A stretch of 64,000 nt of DNA from Spirochaetales bacterium (GCA_016929065.1 JAFGJO010000009.1:1-64000); one strand, 5' to 3'; positions 54,263 through 63,990 are shown, counted from the stretch's first letter. The notes: generated from the letters alone by a model not told the origin. Numbers and translations: made by a program.

Positions 54263-55810
54263 CTAACTCCTTCTGCGTAAACGAACTTCTTCAATATCAA
54301 AAGAAAAAAGATCACGGAGATCTTTCAGTCCCAGCGACATGAGCGCCATCCGGTCGATCCCGAGGCCCCATGCCAGTACCGGTACATCTATCCCGAGCGG
54401 TTTGGTGACCTCGGGCCGGAAAATACCGGCTCCGCCGAGTTCAAACCAGCCGAGGATTGGATGTTTGATATGGACCTCCACCGAGGGTTCGGTGAACGGG
54501 AAATAGGCAGGAACATATTTTACTTCTTTTGCGCCGGCGACTTCTTCGGCAAACATTTTCAGCAAACCAAGTAGCGTTTTAAGGTTGACGCTGTCGCCCA
54601 GAACAATTCCTTCCGTCTGGTAGAAGTCGGCAAGATGGGTTGCATCGACCTTGTCGTAACGGAAACAGCGGGCAACGCCAAAATATTTTCCCGGTATTTT
54701 GGCAGTCGTCAGTGCTTTTGCGGACAGTACGGTTCCCTGACTGCGGAGAATCAGTTTTTTTGTAAAATTGCGGTCAAATTTATAGCACCAGCCACGGCTG
54801 CCTGTTTTCCAGCCATTTTCATGGGTTGAAGCGACATTTGAAAGGAACGGCTCATCAATTTCTTTTGCATGGGTTGGTTCTTTTATATAGTACACATCAT
54901 GGATGTCCCGCGCGGGGTGAAACTGCGGCATAAACAATGCATCAGAGTTCCAGAACTCAGTCTCCACCAGTGGGCCGTCATACTCTTCGAATCCCAGCGA
55001 GGTCAGCTGGTCTTTGAGTTTGTCAAGAAAATCGACATAGGGAGACTTGCGGCCCAGCAGCACGCGTACCGGAGCAGTATTGATATTGTAGCTGCGGAAT
55101 CCCTTTTTTCGCCAATCACCGCTACGGATGATATCCGGAGTCAATGTTCCAATCTCATCACCGGTGAGGCCACTGTCTTTTAATGCCGCGACGGTTGCCG
55201 GATATGTATTGGTAAAGGCATATTCCACCACATCCCGTTCGGACATTTTCAAAATACCGGAGGCAGCACCGCGTTTTTTTCCGTGTTCTTTTGCTGCTGC
55301 AACAAGACCGGCAGGAAGTTCATCTTCCACAACACTTTCCTTTTGTGCACAGAACTCAAGAAGATCCTTAATCGGAGTGATGACCGCAAGTTTTGCTATA
55401 TCCCTGATGACGGCCTTTTTGGCTTCGTTCATTTCCAGAACACCGTTTTTTGAGAGAAGCCCGAAGGCTGAACCGACATCCTTGTTTTCAAGTCCGAGCT
55501 TGCTGGCAATTTCCGGCAGCGAAAGCTCTTTCTCTTTTTCGATGAGCGAAACAATCCGTTCTTCCGGGGTCCCCTTCTGTCGGTAATCATGGCCAAGCCC
55601 GGTGAGTGTATAGGAAATGACCGTTCTCCGGCTTTTTTCCTTGAGAATATTTTTTTGTTCAAGCCAGCTGATGGCCTGATTGCTTTGCCCAATGTTATAC
55701 TGCAGTTTATCCATTAATAAGGCCGAGGTAATGAGCGTATTCTGCCCAAATGACAAAAGCACTTTTACTTCGAGCGGATGGAGTGTTGAAATAATACTGG
55801 CTGTGTCCAT
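54263..55810 (-). CDS. pheS: Phenylalanyl-tRNA synthetase alpha chain, archaeal type
   Basis: 515 residues from ATG at 55810, after ggaagt. The N-terminal 170 residues form winged-helix modules (LHPLEVKVLLSFGQNTLITSALLMDKL, SLPEIASKLGLENKDVGSAFGLL), as in archaeal and eukaryal chains and not in bacterial PheS. Class II motifs follow: GFEEYDGPLVETEFWNSDALFMPQFHPARD (motif 1-2 region), FRYDKVDATHLADFYQTEGIV, and GLGIDRMALMSLGLKDLRDLF (motif 3). It activates phenylalanine. Longer upstream reading is not supported. Confidence 0.96.
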   Translation of the reverse strand: MDTASIISTLHPLEVKVLLSFGQNTLITSALLMDKLQYNIGQSNQAISWLEQKNILKEKSRRTVISYTLTGLGHDYRQKGTPEERIVSLIEKEKELSLPEIASKLGLENKDVGSAFGLLSKNGVLEMNEAKKAVIRDIAKLAVITPIKDLLEFCAQKESVVEDELPAGLVAAAKEHGKKRGAASGILKMSERDVVEYAFTNTYPATVAALKDSGLTGDEIGTLTPDIIRSGDWRKKGFRSYNINTAPVRVLLGRKSPYVDFLDKLKDQLTSLGFEEYDGPLVETEFWNSDALFMPQFHPARDIHDVYYIKEPTHAKEIDEPFLSNVASTHENGWKTGSRGWCYKFDRNFTKKLILRSQGTVLSAKALTTAKIPGKYFGVARCFRYDKVDATHLADFYQTEGIVLGDSVNLKTLLGLLKMFAEEVAGAKEVKYVPAYFPFTEPSVEVHIKHPILGWFELGGAGIFRPEVTKPLGIDVPVLAWGLGIDRMALMSLGLKDLRDLFSFDIEEVRLRRRS

Positions 55811-55923
55811 AGTTACTTCCAATCCTTGTGATTTCTGTTTAGTAAAACCTTGCGGGAACTCATGATCAATAAAAAGAAAGAACAAGATTCATTATTCTAT
55901 ATAAAGCACATTCACTCTGCTTT

Positions 55924-56181
55924 TTATAAATCATCAAATTCGCGGTGTGCCGATTTCTGTACTTCTTCGTAGCGAGCACCTTCATCGATTAAAAGCGATA
56001 TTTTTTCCCAGGTTTTTTTGTCCATACTAAAGCCTTCCTTGAGCGCGGTGGACGGATCAACAGGTTTTTTCAGGTTTCCCTTGATAAAAAAACCGACACC
56101 TTTGTCAAAGACAACTTTTTTTCCGGAAATCTCGCATTTTCCTTCAACTGGATCATCGAGGAGTACCATTATAATGTTCAT
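55924..56181 (-). CDS. Small hypothetical protein
   Basis: An 85-residue protein with aaggag eight bases before the ATG, so it is probably translated. Composition is charged and mixed: a strand-rich first half (MVLLDDPVEGKCEISGKKVVFDKGVGFFIKG) and a helical end (KKTWEKISLLIDEGARYEEVQKSAHREFDDL). Not recognised. It lies between valS and pheS on the same strand. Confidence 0.55.
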   Translation of the reverse strand: MNIIMVLLDDPVEGKCEISGKKVVFDKGVGFFIKGNLKKPVDPSTALKEGFSMDKKTWEKISLLIDEGARYEEVQKSAHREFDDL

Positions 56182-56268
56182 GCCCGGCTCTCCTTGTTGT
56201 ATTAAATGAAGCCCGTATCGAATGAAAGTACCTGTCGACCGGGACCCGATTCAAACGTACCACAGCAC

Positions 56269-59200
56269 CTAAACATTTTCAAGCGCTTTCAAATTTTCCA
56301 GCACTGTCGCCAGTTGGAGCCTGTAATCAGCGAGTTTGTTTCGCTGAACCTGTACCACATCGGCGGGAGCGCGGTCGACAAAACTTTTGTTATCGAGTTT
56401 CTTTTTTACAAAATCGATTTCTTTTTCAATTTTCTCTTTTTCCCCGCTTAATCGCAGCTTCTCCTTTGCATTGTCAATGATATCATGAATAAAAATGGTG
56501 ATGTCTCCGAATATTTGTATTGCGTCTCCCTGTTTGCGGACAGCTTCCGAATCAAAAAGCAGAGACTTTAATCCTGCCAGAGTTTCGATGAGTTTTTGAT
56601 TGTCTTTCAAAATCGCTGCGGTTTTGTCCGGGAGTTTAAGGGTCACCGAAATTTCATCACGGGGCCCAAGCTGCCGTTCTGCGCGGATTTCACGGATTCC
56701 CCGAATTATTGACTGCATTGTTTGGAATGATTCCCGGACAACGGTATTTTCAAAATCAGTCAACGGTGCAGGCCAGGATGCAGAGATCACGCTGCTGCTT
56801 GCTGAACATTGAAGGATTGTGCCGATTGAGCGGTTCGGGACAATATCTCCCAGAAGCTGCCACAGATATTCTGTAATAAAGGGGACAAAGGGATGCAGAA
56901 GCCTGAGTGTCTGGTCCAGAACAAAGGCGAGTGTTGCATATGCGGCTTCGGCATTTGACGACTTTCCTGAAACTCTTGGTTTGATCGCTTCCAGATACCA
57001 GTCGCAGAATGATCCCCAGAAGAAATCCCGTATTGCATTCAGTGCAGAGCTTGGATTGTAATCCTCCAGGCCCTTTTGTGTTTCCTTTATTGCGAAGGAA
57101 AGTTCGCCTAAAATCCATGAATCCTCCAGATTCAGCTGTGTCGGCATGGGGATATTTTCTGTACGTGAGGCGAGATTGATAAAGGCAAAACGGGCTGAGT
57201 TCCACAATTTGGTGCAGAAACTGCGGCCGATTTCAAACCGTTCGCTGAACGGTTTTGCCTGCGGGAGATCGGGTAATGTACCCAATACGTCAAATTCCTT
57301 TCCGCACGCAGCCTTGTCCTGCGATCCATCGGGTTGTTTTCCGCAGACATAACTGAAGATCGTTGAACCGTGGACCGTGTTCCCCAGGTCGTTGGCAAAG
57401 CCGCATGACGGGCAGACGGCGGTCACTGGAAGACGGATATCCTGTGTACCGGTCTGCATGTCGCAGAGCACATAGCGCATGGCATCGGTCCCGTAGGATT
57501 CAATAATGTCGACAGGGTCAATCCCGTTTCCCTTGGATTTGCTCATCCGCACGCCCTTGCCGTCCAGAATGTTTGCGTGAATAAACACATCGGTAAACGG
57601 GATGTCGCCAAGACAGTACAACCCGGCAAGGACCATCCGGGCAACCCAGAGGGTAATAATGTCGCGTGCAGTGACCAGACAGCTTCCCGGGTAGTAGTAG
57701 TCAAGACAGTCGACATTCCCGTTTACTTCTCCCAGGGGGGCCTGGCCGGGTTCAAGCGGTGCAGTGGCAGGGTTTGGCCAGCCGAGGGTGGAGAAAGGCC
57801 AGAGCGCCGATGAAAACCAGGTATCCAGAACATCGTTGTCCTGTAGAAAACCGTTTTTTTCACATATGTCAATTAATTCAGGGATATCCTCCAGCAGACA
57901 GATATCAATCCAGTAGGTTTCATCTGTATTTCCCCTGATTTCAGGAAAAGCGGGGAGGCTGCTCCCCCTGACGATTACCCGCTGTTCCGATTCGGTCCCG
58001 CGGATGGTGACAAGGAGCACTTCGTTGTCCCTGAACCGGGCAGCAAGGAGTGTTCCCAGCGCTGCAAACACCGGTTCTTTTTCAAGGTCGGCTTTCGAAA
58101 GTTCTTTGGCCCATACCGGAATGCGGTGCCCCCACCACAATTGCCGCGAGATCGGCCAGTCGCGTTTTTCGGACAGCCAGTCAAGATAGGTTTTTGTGTA
58201 CCGTTCGGGGTGTATGTTTACCCGCTTGCCTGTCACCGCGTCCATGGCCGCCTGGACCAGCCCTGGTGCCGTAAATTCCTTGTTTGTGCCCCGGCCCATG
58301 ACAATGCCGCCTTCCACATCGCCCATATGCACAAACCACTGATCCGACAAATACGGTTCAACTGGTGTTTTGCTTCGGTCGGAGTGCCCGATTTCAACCT
58401 CTCGGTCTTCTGTTTTTGGAAGGAGATTTAATTTTTTCAAATCTTCGACAACTTTATTGCGTGCTTTAAACCGGTCAAGGTTCTGATAGGGGCCGGCAGA
58501 TTCGTTGAGGGTCCCGTCGGGATTCAGAATATTGATGATGCCGATATGGTCGCGGTGACGTGTCCAAACCGCGTAGTCGTTGTGATCGTGTGCCGGGGTA
58601 ATTTTTACACACCCCGAGCCGAGTTCCGGTTTTGCCCATTCGTCGGTGATCAGGGGAATGGGGCGGTCGAGAAGCGGGAGATTGACCATCCGGCCGTCAC
58701 GCGCCATATCTCTGAGCAGGATCAGCGAGGGAAGGAGGGTGGTTGCACGGCTGTTCAATTCCTCAAGTTTTAATTCCAGTTCCGGAGTGGGGGCGGCTCT
58801 CAATTCCGCTTTGATTTCTTCGATATATTTTTTCAGGGCAGTTTCGGGATCGGGATGCACGGCCACCGCGGTGTCGCCGAGCATTGTTTCCGGCCGGGTC
58901 GTTGCCACACTGACATATTCAGGTTCACCCTTTTTCGGATTGATCACCGGATACAGCAGGTGCCAGAAATGCCCCTGAATGGTCTCGTAGTACATTTCAT
59001 CGTCCGAGATGGTTGTCCGAAGGAACGGGTCCCAGTTCACCAGCCGCTTCCCCCGGAAAATGAGACCGTCTGCAAACATTTTAAAGAAGGCATGCCGAAC
59101 CGCGCGCGCGCAGATTTTGTCCATGGTGAAACGCTGACGGTCCCAGTCGCAGCTGCATCCCATTCTTTGCTGCTGTTCGATAATCCGCGTCTGGTACTGG

Positions 59201-59571
59201 TCTTTCCACTGCCATATTTTATTGATGAGGCCTTCACGGCCGATGTCGTGCCGGGTAATTCCTTCAAGTTCTTTGAGCCGTTTTTCCACGACAGCCTGAG
59301 TCGCAATCCCGGCATGGTCGGTTCCGGGCATCCAGAGCGTGTTATGACCCATCATGCGGTGCCAGCGGATCAAAAGGTCCTGCATGACATTATCCATCGC
59401 ATGCCCCATGTGCAGGGCGCCGGTGACATTGGGAAGCGGCATCATGATGACATACCGATCATTTTTTTTCCGGGAATCAGGCTGGGCATGGAATGCCCGG
59501 GTTTTCATCCAGTTTTCGGAGATGGATTTTTCAATCTCAAGAGAATTATACGTTTTCGGCAGTTCTTTCAT
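56269..59571 (-). CDS. valS: Valyl-tRNA synthetase with zinc-ribbon insert
   Basis: An 1100-residue class I enzyme, longer than the typical 880-960. HIGH motif: PLPNVTGALHMGHAMDN; KMSKS motif: VRMSKSKGNGIDP; editing domain with TTRPETMLGDTAVAVHP. An insert at residues about 720-757 (57302-57414) holds CPSCG and two further cysteines (YVCGKQ, AACGKEF), a zinc-ribbon-like loop between the catalytic core and the anticodon-binding domain. The C-terminal arm (EKEIDFVKKKLDNKSFVDRAPADVV) is the usual coiled coil. ATG at 59571 with aaggaac upstream. Confidence 0.96.
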   Translation of the reverse strand: MKELPKTYNSLEIEKSISENWMKTRAFHAQPDSRKKNDRYVIMMPLPNVTGALHMGHAMDNVMQDLLIRWHRMMGHNTLWMPGTDHAGIATQAVVEKRLKELEGITRHDIGREGLINKIWQWKDQYQTRIIEQQQRMGCSCDWDRQRFTMDKICARAVRHAFFKMFADGLIFRGKRLVNWDPFLRTTISDDEMYYETIQGHFWHLLYPVINPKKGEPEYVSVATTRPETMLGDTAVAVHPDPETALKKYIEEIKAELRAAPTPELELKLEELNSRATTLLPSLILLRDMARDGRMVNLPLLDRPIPLITDEWAKPELGSGCVKITPAHDHNDYAVWTRHRDHIGIINILNPDGTLNESAGPYQNLDRFKARNKVVEDLKKLNLLPKTEDREVEIGHSDRSKTPVEPYLSDQWFVHMGDVEGGIVMGRGTNKEFTAPGLVQAAMDAVTGKRVNIHPERYTKTYLDWLSEKRDWPISRQLWWGHRIPVWAKELSKADLEKEPVFAALGTLLAARFRDNEVLLVTIRGTESEQRVIVRGSSLPAFPEIRGNTDETYWIDICLLEDIPELIDICEKNGFLQDNDVLDTWFSSALWPFSTLGWPNPATAPLEPGQAPLGEVNGNVDCLDYYYPGSCLVTARDIITLWVARMVLAGLYCLGDIPFTDVFIHANILDGKGVRMSKSKGNGIDPVDIIESYGTDAMRYVLCDMQTGTQDIRLPVTAVCPSCGFANDLGNTVHGSTIFSYVCGKQPDGSQDKAACGKEFDVLGTLPDLPQAKPFSERFEIGRSFCTKLWNSARFAFINLASRTENIPMPTQLNLEDSWILGELSFAIKETQKGLEDYNPSSALNAIRDFFWGSFCDWYLEAIKPRVSGKSSNAEAAYATLAFVLDQTLRLLHPFVPFITEYLWQLLGDIVPNRSIGTILQCSASSSVISASWPAPLTDFENTVVRESFQTMQSIIRGIREIRAERQLGPRDEISVTLKLPDKTAAILKDNQKLIETLAGLKSLLFDSEAVRKQGDAIQIFGDITIFIHDIIDNAKEKLRLSGEKEKIEKEIDFVKKKLDNKSFVDRAPADVVQVQRNKLADYRLQLATVLENLKALENV

Positions 59572-59710
59572 TTTCTGTTCCTTCTGTATATACTTGTATC
59601 CAGCAGACTGATAAATTGTAGATTGTGTTTCAAAATAACCGATTTTTCAGCACGGCTCAAGACATTTTTCCATATTTAACAGGGAATAGATGCATTGCCA
59701 TGTCAAAGTA

Positions 59711-59739
59711 TTGCCGTTTTTAAACAATTTTTATATATT
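59711..59739 (+). promoter_or_regulatory. Sigma-70-type promoter
   Basis: TTGCCG (59711-59716), 17-bp spacer, TATATT (59734-59739), about 70 bases before the ATG at 59810. Confidence 0.55.
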
Positions 59740-59809
59740 ATGAACAAATCGTAACAGAATAGATTGATTTTACAGGAAATATTACGTCGCGAAACCAAGG
59801 AGAACGATA

Positions 59810-60061
59810 ATGCCTACATATGAATATGAATGCACTGCCTGCGGGCACCGGTTTGAAGCGTTCCAGCGTATGACCGACAAACCTCTTTCAAAGTGTCCTG
59901 AATGCAAAAAGCCGGTCAAACGGCTGATTAGTGCAGGGCTCGGCATTATTTTCAAGGGAAGCGGTTTTTACTCTACCGACAATAAAAAATCCTCCTCTGC
60001 CGGCAGTACCTCTGCAACAAAAAAGGATTCAGGAAAAAAAGACAGCAAGGTTACAGCCTAA
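59810..60061 (+). CDS. FmdB-family zinc-ribbon protein
   Basis: An 83-residue protein with the family start MPTYEYECTACGHRFEAFQRM and a second pair CPECKKP, together one zinc ribbon, followed by the usual GIIFKGSGFYSTDN and a Ser/Lys-rich tail. Regulatory role is assumed, not known. Its stop overlaps the end of thiI on the other strand by 4 bases. aaggagaa lies before the ATG. Confidence 0.93.
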   Translation: MPTYEYECTACGHRFEAFQRMTDKPLSKCPECKKPVKRLISAGLGIIFKGSGFYSTDNKKSSSAGSTSATKKDSGKKDSKVTA

Positions 60062-61221
60062 CTTCGAATTAATAGCTCAGCATCCCCGACCGCCTTCTGA
60101 ATCAGTTCATTGGTTTGTAATGAATGAAAATCATCTATAATCTCATCATACTTTGGCTTTATGAGCGGATGATCAGGGGCAAAAATGGTACAGCAGTCAT
60201 CGAAGGGCTGGGTCGAGATATCAAAGGTACCGAATTTCCGCGCTTTGAGAATAATTTCTTCCTTGTCCATTCCAATCAATGGACGGAAGACAGGCAAAGC
60301 GGAAAAACTTCCGGTAAAGCGCAGACTCTCCGGGGTTTGACTTGCAACCTGTCCCAGGCATTCTCCGGTGATCAGCGACGTGGCATGAATCCGCTCTGCC
60401 AGAAGATTTGCAATTTTCATCATATGTGCGCGTGAAAACAGGGTGATTGCTTTTACCGGTGCATGTTGGGCAATACACACCTGAATTTCACTGAAGTTGA
60501 CTCCATAGAGCTTGAAGGAAGGAATATACGTTCCAAGGACTTCTGCAAGCTGTTTCACCTTGTCTTTTGCTTTTTCGGAAGTATACGGGGGGGTGTGAAA
60601 ATAAACTGCATCCACATACAGCCCCCGCTTTGCCATGAGCAGTCCTGCCACCGGTGAATCGATACCTCCGGAGAGCAGCAGCAGGCTGCGGCCATTACAT
60701 CCTGCGGGCAGTCCCCGAAGCCCGGGAAAGGTCTCTCCGTACATATACACCTGTTCCCGCACTTCAATGGAGAGTGTCCAGTCCGGATTTTTCACATCCA
60801 CGGTGAACTCGGGAAATGCGGTGCAGATACCAGCACCTGTTTTGCAGGCGATTTCATATGAGGATAGCGGAAAGCTTTTATCGGTCCGGCGCGCTTCTAT
60901 TTTGAATGTTCGTCCGGGATTGTTTTTTCTGTAGTTGCCTGCAAGCTGGATTGCAATCTCCTGTATTATATCAATGTTTTTCTGGCACGGTGTCGCTTTG
61001 CTGAAACCGACAAGGCCGAACACTGTGGAAAGAGCATGTTCAACCTGACGGGTATACTCTTTCTGCGTGTACAGGTATACACGGCCGGGTTTGTGGTCAA
61101 TGCGGGCAGGAATGTCCTTGAGTTTTGCGAGGATATTTTTTCGCAGCTGTTTTTCAAAAAGTTTCCGGTTTTCGCCTTTCAGCGAAATTTCACCGTATTT
61201 TATCAGATACATGCTTTCCAT
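60058..61221 (-). CDS. thiI: tRNA 4-thiouridine synthetase ThiI
   Basis: A 387-residue enzyme, in the short form without the C-terminal rhodanese domain. N-terminal THUMP-containing part (YLIKYGEISLKGENRKLFEKQLRKNI), then the PP-loop domain with LLLLSGGIDSPVAGLLMAKRG. It adenylates uridine 8 of tRNA so that sulfur can be added; without rhodanese, sulfur must come directly from a desulfurase. The cysteine desulfurase gene lies five bases upstream on the same strand, which fits that. Whether it also serves thiamine synthesis cannot be told. Confidence 0.95.
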   Translation of the reverse strand: MESMYLIKYGEISLKGENRKLFEKQLRKNILAKLKDIPARIDHKPGRVYLYTQKEYTRQVEHALSTVFGLVGFSKATPCQKNIDIIQEIAIQLAGNYRKNNPGRTFKIEARRTDKSFPLSSYEIACKTGAGICTAFPEFTVDVKNPDWTLSIEVREQVYMYGETFPGLRGLPAGCNGRSLLLLSGGIDSPVAGLLMAKRGLYVDAVYFHTPPYTSEKAKDKVKQLAEVLGTYIPSFKLYGVNFSEIQVCIAQHAPVKAITLFSRAHMMKIANLLAERIHATSLITGECLGQVASQTPESLRFTGSFSALPVFRPLIGMDKEEIILKARKFGTFDISTQPFDDCCTIFAPDHPLIKPKYDEIIDDFHSLQTNELIQKAVGDAELLIRS

Positions 61222-61226
61222 CAGGA

Positions 61227-62468
61227 TTATTTACTCCGTATCGAAGAACTTTTTTTCCCCGGCTGCCGGATTCTTTTGGCCAGATGCAGGTGCAGGGGAA
61301 CAATCTTCTGCAATGTACTGGTAAATGAATGCAGCTCCTGTACTGTTGTTTCGGGCCCGATTGAAATGCGTATTGCCGATTCAGCGGTTGTACTGTCAAT
61401 GTTCATGGCAAGAAGTACCCGCCGTTGTTTTTTTCTGGATTTCAGATTGCATGCCGATCCCGCTGACACGGCAATTCCGTGTTCATCCAGGCTGCGGACA
61501 ATGACCTCACTGGGGACAGGGACAATTGCCAGGGAGAGGATATAGGGAGAATACAGTGACTGCAGCGAAGGTTTCCGTGATGCAGGGACGAGAACGACCT
61601 CATCAATGCGGGAGAGCTGTGTGATGACCATATCCATCATGCTCCGCGCTTTTCTGAGGTTGTCCTCGAGATTTGTGATGCGTTTTTTTGCGGTTCTGGC
61701 GAAAAAACAGATTGCGTTCAAATTTTCCGTGCCGGGCCGTCTTTTATTTTCCTGCCCACCGCCGCAGTATAAAAAATCTATTGCTGTTTTTTTCTTGAGC
61801 AGAAGTGCACCGACGCCTTTTGGACCGCCTGTTTTATGGGCTGAGAGTGCAGCGGAATCCGCTCCCAAATCCCGGAACGAAAACCACAATTTACCAAAAG
61901 CCTGAACCGCATCGGTGTGGACATGTATGGTTGTGCTGTGTTGTGCTGCCCATTGTTTTACTGCGGACACAATTTCTTTTACCGGCTGTATTGCTCCGGT
62001 TTCATTGTTGACCAGCATGCAGAAGACTGCGACGGTGCGGGGCGTACACAGGGAGATGACTGCCTTGGGCTGTATAATACCGGAGGAATCCGCTGCGGCA
62101 ACAAAAACATCGAAGCCTGTTTTTGAGAGTGTTTCAGCCGGCTCCCAAAGCGAGGCATGCTCTATGCCACTGATAATGATCTGCGGCCGTTCCTCTCGTG
62201 CCGGTGAAAATAGATGCTTTTTCAAAAAAGAGAATGCAATCATGTTATTTGCTTCGGTTGCGCCACTGGTAAAGATCACTTCTTCCGGTGAGGCATCAGT
62301 GCATTCCCCAATGAGCCGCCGGGCATCAGAGAGGGCCTTTTCTGCCTCACTTCCGTATGTGTGAATCGAGGACGGGTTTCCAAACAAATGAGCGGACTGC
62401 TGGAGTTCTTTCTGCATGGAAAACAAGGGAGGAGATGTACTTGCCCAATCAAGGTAAATCTTTGCCAT
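61227..62468 (-). CDS. Cysteine desulfurase (NifS/IscS-like)
   Basis: A 413-residue PLP enzyme. Motifs: IYLDWASTSPP, FTSGATEANNMIAFSFL, HVHTDAVQAFGKL, SAHKTGGPKGVGALLL (PLP lysine in HKT-GGP), RRPGTENLNAICFFA, and SAGSACNLKSRKKQ (active-site cysteine). It makes persulfide from cysteine. Immediately upstream of thiI (five-base gap), so probably the sulfur donor for it, similar to the NifZ/IscS-ThiI pairs of Gram-positive bacteria. It is a group close to NifS. Confidence 0.94.
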   Translation of the reverse strand: MAKIYLDWASTSPPLFSMQKELQQSAHLFGNPSSIHTYGSEAEKALSDARRLIGECTDASPEEVIFTSGATEANNMIAFSFLKKHLFSPAREERPQIIISGIEHASLWEPAETLSKTGFDVFVAAADSSGIIQPKAVISLCTPRTVAVFCMLVNNETGAIQPVKEIVSAVKQWAAQHSTTIHVHTDAVQAFGKLWFSFRDLGADSAALSAHKTGGPKGVGALLLKKKTAIDFLYCGGGQENKRRPGTENLNAICFFARTAKKRITNLEDNLRKARSMMDMVITQLSRIDEVVLVPASRKPSLQSLYSPYILSLAIVPVPSEVIVRSLDEHGIAVSAGSACNLKSRKKQRRVLLAMNIDSTTAESAIRISIGPETTVQELHSFTSTLQKIVPLHLHLAKRIRQPGKKSSSIRSK

Positions 62469-62601
62469 ATGGATGTATTAATATACGGAAAAGGATTTTA
62501 TCTTGCAAGTTGATTCCCCGGTTATTTTATTTTTCCAATCGGGAAAAATAGCGGCTGCTCACTTGAAAAAAAATGACAATCGGATTATTCTATTTATATA
62601 T

Positions 62602-62946
62602 ATGAAAAAGACAATGTCCTGTGAGGAAATTTTGAATTTGTTTGCCCAGAAACTGAAGGTATGTGGGCATCCCATGCGGCTGCAGCTGCTCATCGCGATT
62701 GCGCAGGGAGAAAGTTCCTGCGTTACCGAACTGTGGCGTTGTCTGGGGCAGTCACAGCCGGTGGTATCCCAGCATCTGGCGGTATTAAAAGATCAGAACA
62801 TTGTTGATTCAAAGATTGAAAAAAACAAACGGATTTACACGATTGTGGATCCCTTTATTCGTGAAATAATTTCCCTGATGTTGAAAGATGAGTTGCTCAA
62901 GGACAAGGAACTGCCGGGCTCAAAAATACCCTGTAACGAGAAATAA
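62602..62946 (+). CDS. ArsR-family transcriptional regulator
   Basis: About 114 residues from ATG at 62602; upstream reading is not supported. Winged helix: LFAQKLKVCGHPMRLQLLIAIAQ, TELWRCLGQSQPVVSQHLAVLKDQNIV. Three cysteines (KVCGHP, SSCVTE, WRC) could bind a metal or act as thiol sensors, an idea supported by its setting among sulfur-transfer genes. Divergent from the desulfurase gene (134 bases between starts) and ends one base before the convergent larE. Target unknown. Confidence 0.8.
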   Translation: MKKTMSCEEILNLFAQKLKVCGHPMRLQLLIAIAQGESSCVTELWRCLGQSQPVVSQHLAVLKDQNIVDSKIEKNKRIYTIVDPFIREIISLMLKDELLKDKELPGSKIPCNEK

Positions 62947-62947
62947 A

Positions 62948-63787
62948 TCATTCCCTGAAAACATTCATGCTTCCCGTTCTGTAACCTTTTGGATCGATTT
63001 CTATTTCTGTATAACCGAACCCCAGCAATTTTGTAACAATTTCATCTGCGCGGGATAATGCTTCCGGTACTTTATCCAATGCGACTTCGATTCTGGCCTT
63101 GTGATCATAGTGGCGGACACGGCATTGACGAAATCCAAGTTCTTTCAGATATTCTTCCGATTTTTCTATTCGGGCCAATGCTTCCGGTGTGATGTCAACA
63201 TAGTACTGGAAACGGGATGTCAGGCAGGCATAGGCCGGTTTGTTCCATGTGGGAAGATCAAAATGATGCGAAAGTTCGCGGATATCCTCTTTTGACAGTC
63301 CCGCTTCTTTTAAAGGCGAACATATCCCGAGCTCCCTGATTGCTTTTCGTCCGGGGCGATAATCATGATCATCATCAATATTCGATCCTTCAACGACCAT
63401 TTGATACCCTTCTGTTTTTGCAATAGCCGTAAGAGTTGAAAACAGCCCATGCTTGCAGTAATAGCAGCGGTCTGGTGTGTTTCCCTGTTTATTGATGGTT
63501 TCAACCTCGTCGGTTGTGATAAGGCGGTGAGGAATTGAGTGCTTTTTTGTAAAATTGATTGTCTCCTCCAGTTCACTTTTCGGGAATGTGGGAGAGCAGG
63601 CGGTAACAGCCAAAACACTGTCTTTCCCCAGCGACTGGAGGGCGGTGAACAACAGAAATGTTGAATCCACCCCGCCAGAAAATGCCACAACCAACGAATT
63701 TATTTTTTTTAAATTGTCAGAGAGCATTGTGTATTTTGTCTGGAGAAGCTGGTTCACATTCACCCCGAAATATTGATTGTCTTGCAT
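62948..63787 (-). CDS. larE: ATP-dependent sacrificial sulfur transferase LarE
   Basis: 279 residues if begun at the ATG at 63787 (63844 and 63727 are alternatives; no ribosome binding site settles it). PP-loop: LVVAFSGGVDSTFLLFTA. Also DRCYYCKHGLF and YACLTSRFQYY, the latter with the conserved sulfur-donating cysteine; CYYC may hold an iron-sulfur cluster as in some members. LarE adds sulfur to pyridine biscarboxylate mononucleotide for the nickel-pincer cofactor. larB and larC are not in view, so another use of the sulfur transferase is possible. Confidence 0.88.
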   Translation of the reverse strand: MQDNQYFGVNVNQLLQTKYTMLSDNLKKINSLVVAFSGGVDSTFLLFTALQSLGKDSVLAVTACSPTFPKSELEETINFTKKHSIPHRLITTDEVETINKQGNTPDRCYYCKHGLFSTLTAIAKTEGYQMVVEGSNIDDDHDYRPGRKAIRELGICSPLKEAGLSKEDIRELSHHFDLPTWNKPAYACLTSRFQYYVDITPEALARIEKSEEYLKELGFRQCRVRHYDHKARIEVALDKVPEALSRADEIVTKLLGFGYTEIEIDPKGYRTGSMNVFRE

Positions 63788-63891
63788 TAAGATATGTGTA
63801 GAGAAGAAATCGGTCAAGAAGAAACAAAAAGAACGCTTATTCATTCATTGAATTTGTTCTGGAAAAAAAAGCAAAAAAAAAATATTTTTTC

Positions 63892-63919
63892 TTGACGGGA
63901 AGGAAAATAATGTTAGAAT
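63892..63919 (+). promoter_or_regulatory. Sigma-70-type promoter of the gene at window end
   Basis: TTGACG (63892-63897), 16-bp spacer, TAGAAT (63914-63919), about 70 bases before the ATG at 63991. Confidence 0.6.
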
Positions 63920-63990
63920 TTAGCGTATTATTACTCCCAATTATAGGTATTATAAACGGGATGTAAAAAAAATAATTTAGGAGGAAGGAT

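Noticed and set aside
58855-59679. Plus-strand open frame (274 residues) opposite valS
   Set aside because: Antisense shadow of a strongly conserved gene; no family likeness.
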